A stretch of 17,427 nucleotides of DNA, from positions 1 through 17,427 of the forward strand of contig CAAFWA010000062.1 in assembly GCA_900766635.1 (NCBI GenBank). Reading direction: 5' to 3'. The stretch comes from an uncultured Acinetobacter sp. (GTDB taxonomy: Bacteria; Pseudomonadota; Gammaproteobacteria; Pseudomonadales; Moraxellaceae). Each line of letters begins with the position of its first letter. Within the stretch, counting starts at the first letter, position 1. The translations under genes and the position numbers were made by a program. Positions 16,020 through 17,427 of this stretch are shown here, in pieces. The notes below the pieces were generated by a model, which did not search any database, was not told where the DNA came from, and saw nothing but the letters and a program-made list of their open reading frames with translations.

Positions 16020-17087
16020 ATGAACGATGCGACCAATCTAATTGCCAATGATGCAAAAAGTATTGTGCAAGCGCATTTGGATCGCCTAGGTGAGCCAAAG
16101 ACATCTTCAATGTCTGAAGCAGTCAAACAAGAAAAGTTTGCCCAAATTCTTGCCGAGTTAAAAAAACGCGATGCGGTTTTGGTGGCACACTACTATTGTG
16201 ATCCTGAAGTACAAGAGCTCGCTGAACTCAGTGGTGGCTGTGTTTCTGATTCATTAGAAATGGCACGTTTTGGTCGTGATCATAGTGCCCAAACTCTTGT
16301 GGTAGCGGGCGTTAAATTTATGGGTGAAACCTCAAAAATTTTATCGCCTGAAAAAACCATTTTAATGCCAACGTTAGAAGCGACGTGTTCACTTGATCTC
16401 GGCTGTCCTGAAAAAGAGTTTGCTGAGTTTTGTGATGCCCATCCTGATCATACGGTTGTGGTGTATGCCAATACCTCAGCTGCGGTTAAAGCGCGCGCCG
16501 ATTGGGTCGTGACCTCAAGCTGTGCGGTAGAAATTATTGAGCATTTAGACAGTTTGGGCGAAAAAATTATTTGGGCACCTGATCAGCATTTAGGACGCTA
16601 CATTCAGCAAAAAACAGGTGCAGAAATGTTGCTTTGGGATGGAGCGTGTATCGTGCATGAAGAATTTCGTGCTCGTGGCATTGAAAATATGAAAGCGCTG
16701 TATCCTGATGCAGCAGTTTTAGTTCATCCTGAATCACCTTTATCGGTAGTTGAAGTGGCTGATGCTGTGGGGAGCACTTCACAATTGATTAAAGCTGCAC
16801 AAACGTTGCCGCATGAGCGTTTAATCGTGGCCACTGACCGCGGCATTTTCTATAAAATGCAACAAGCTGTACCCAATAAAATCTTAATTGAAGCACCAAC
16901 GGCAGGTGAGGGTGCAACATGTCGCTCATGTGCACATTGTCCTTGGATGGCCATGAATGAGCTTGATGGCATTTTAGAAGTGTTACAACGTGGTGATCAA
17001 GAAATCCATGTAGACCCTGCCTTGGCGCAACGTGCCAAAGTACCACTTGATCGTATGTTGGCATTTAGTGCACAGTTAAAACGTTGA
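16020..17087 (+). CDS. nadA: Quinolinate synthase A
   Basis: NadA joins iminoaspartate and dihydroxyacetone phosphate to make quinolinate, the precursor of NAD, using a [4Fe-4S] cluster. The protein has 355 residues (E. coli 347). The expected cluster ligands are Cys123, Cys210 and Cys307, the E. coli positions plus ten; the last lies in Cys301-x2-Cys304-x2-Cys307. [38 protein letters not shown] and VHPESP are typical substrate-site segments. ATG 16020 has AGGGA 7 bases upstream. nadB is not in this window. No strong terminator is seen between it and the tRNA genes; an ATGGC/GCCAT stem at 17101-17118 lacks a T-run. Confidence 0.97.
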   Translation: MNDATNLIANDAKSIVQAHLDRLGEPKTSSMSEAVKQEKFAQILAELKKRDAVLVAHYYCDPEVQELAELSGGCVSDSLEMARFGRDHSAQTLVVAGVKFMGETSKILSPEKTILMPTLEATCSLDLGCPEKEFAEFCDAHPDHTVVVYANTSAAVKARADWVVTSSCAVEIIEHLDSLGEKIIWAPDQHLGRYIQQKTGAEMLLWDGACIVHEEFRARGIENMKALYPDAAVLVHPESPLSVVEVADAVGSTSQLIKAAQTLPHERLIVATDRGIFYKMQQAVPNKILIEAPTAGEGATCRSCAHCPWMAMNELDGILEVLQRGDQEIHVDPALAQRAKVPLDRMLAFSAQLKR

Positions 17088-17175
17088 AATTTAGTGAAAA
17101 ATGGCTGAAAATTGCCATAATCGTTGCTTATTTAGACGTTTGATGGTTTTTTTTAACTTTTTTTAAATATAGGTG

Positions 17176-17204
17176 TTGACGTGTCCGCACGTCACGCCTA
17201 AAAT
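17176..17204 (+). promoter_or_regulatory. Strong promoter of the tRNA operon
   Basis: TTGACG (17176-17181) and TAAAAT (17199-17204) are exactly 17 bases apart, with a GC-rich stretch after the -10 as in promoters of stable RNA genes under stringent control. A perfect inverted repeat GACGTG-TCCG-CACGTC (17178-17193) overlaps the -35 and spacer. The predicted start is about 42 bases before tRNA-Pro. Confidence 0.82.
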
Positions 17205-17211
17205 GCACACC

Positions 17212-17234
17212 GTACCGAACGATATGTTCGATAC
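17212..17234 (+). repeat. Hairpin in the 5' leader of the tRNA transcript
   Basis: GTACCGAAC and GTTCGATAC (17212-17220 with 17226-17234) pair at eight of nine positions around GATAT. It would stand right at the 5' end of the primary transcript, ahead of the RNase P site of tRNA-Pro. Confidence 0.45.
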
Positions 17235-17253
17235 GAAAAAAGCTGAGATGAAT

Positions 17254-17330
17254 CGGAGCATAGCACAGCCTGGTAGTGCACCTGGTTTGGGACCAGGGGG
17301 TCGTAGGTTCGAATCCTACTGCTCCGACCA
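17254..17330 (+). tRNA. tRNA-Pro (anticodon TGG)
   Basis: 77 bases including encoded CCA. Acceptor CGGAGCA pairs with TGCTCCG; the anticodon stem CCTGG/CCAGG holds loop TTTGGGA with anticodon TGG at 17288-17290; the T-arm has GGTTCGAATCC. It reads the CCN proline codons. Confidence 0.97.
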
Positions 17331-17365
17331 ATTCTTCAAGGCGAAATGATGGTAACATCAGTTAA

Positions 17366-17427
17366 GCGCTTGTAGCTCAGTTGGATAGAGCATCCGCCTT
17401 CTAAGCGGATGGTCACAGGTTCGAATC
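17366..17427 (+). tRNA. tRNA-Arg (anticodon TCT), cut by window edge
   Basis: The first 62 bases of a tRNA: acceptor GCGCTTG, D-arm GCTCAGTTGGATAGAGC, anticodon stem TCCGC/GCGGA with loop CTTCTAA (anticodon TCT, 17400-17402) and the start of the T-arm GGTTCGAATC. It starts 35 bases after tRNA-Pro and is likely in the same transcript. It reads AGA and AGG arginine codons. Confidence 0.95.

Noticed and set aside
17128..17358. Minus-strand open frame containing VGAVGFEPTTPWSQTR
   Set aside because: This is the well-known false protein that arises on the strand opposite a tRNA gene, here tRNA-Pro. It has no ribosome site.

Overview
The window looks like a core chromosomal segment of an Acinetobacter (Moraxellaceae, Gammaproteobacteria). 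The evidence is moderate AT richness, the TrpB, AccD and NadA sequence types, trp genes that are not in one operon, and a dedD-like SPOR gene after accD-folC. The genus call rests on remembered family sequences rather than a search, and I cannot name a species. I see no insertion sequence, prophage, CRISPR array, toxin-antitoxin pair or defence island.

Layout. Positions 1-1473 (minus) hold the N-terminal 491 codons of a BtuB-type TonB-dependent receptor that runs off the left edge. A cobalamin riboswitch lies in its leader. Divergent from it are trpF and trpB, overlapping and closed by a terminator. Three genes unrelated to tryptophan follow: a DUF1543 protein, a DUF2804 protein, and on the minus strand an NhaC-like ion antiporter that shares a bidirectional terminator with the DUF2804 gene. 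Next comes a tightly packed unit, trpA-accD-folC-SPOR (dedD-like), in which every junction is a 4-base stop/start overlap. After a terminator come secA, a small secreted protein of unknown function, argJ and nadA, each apparently its own transcription unit, most with clear intrinsic terminators. The right end carries tRNA-Pro(TGG) with a strong promoter and a truncated tRNA-Arg(TCT).

How the genes work together. TrpF, TrpB and TrpA catalyse the last steps of tryptophan synthesis, but trpA is 3.5 kb from trpB and in another operon. The two operons carry nearly the same 20-base promoter element at nearly the same distance from their start codons, which could keep the two tryptophan synthase subunits in balance. 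trpA is translationally tied to fatty-acid (accD), folate (folC) and probably cell-division (SPOR) genes. BtuB imports vitamin B12 under riboswitch control. argJ, nadA and secA are housekeeping genes.

No dramatic new system is visible. The most interesting signals are the duplicated trp promoter element, the chain of overlaps, the palindromes placed in promoter regions (trpF/btuB, the secreted protein, nadA, the tRNA operon), and an internal duplication in the DUF1543 protein.
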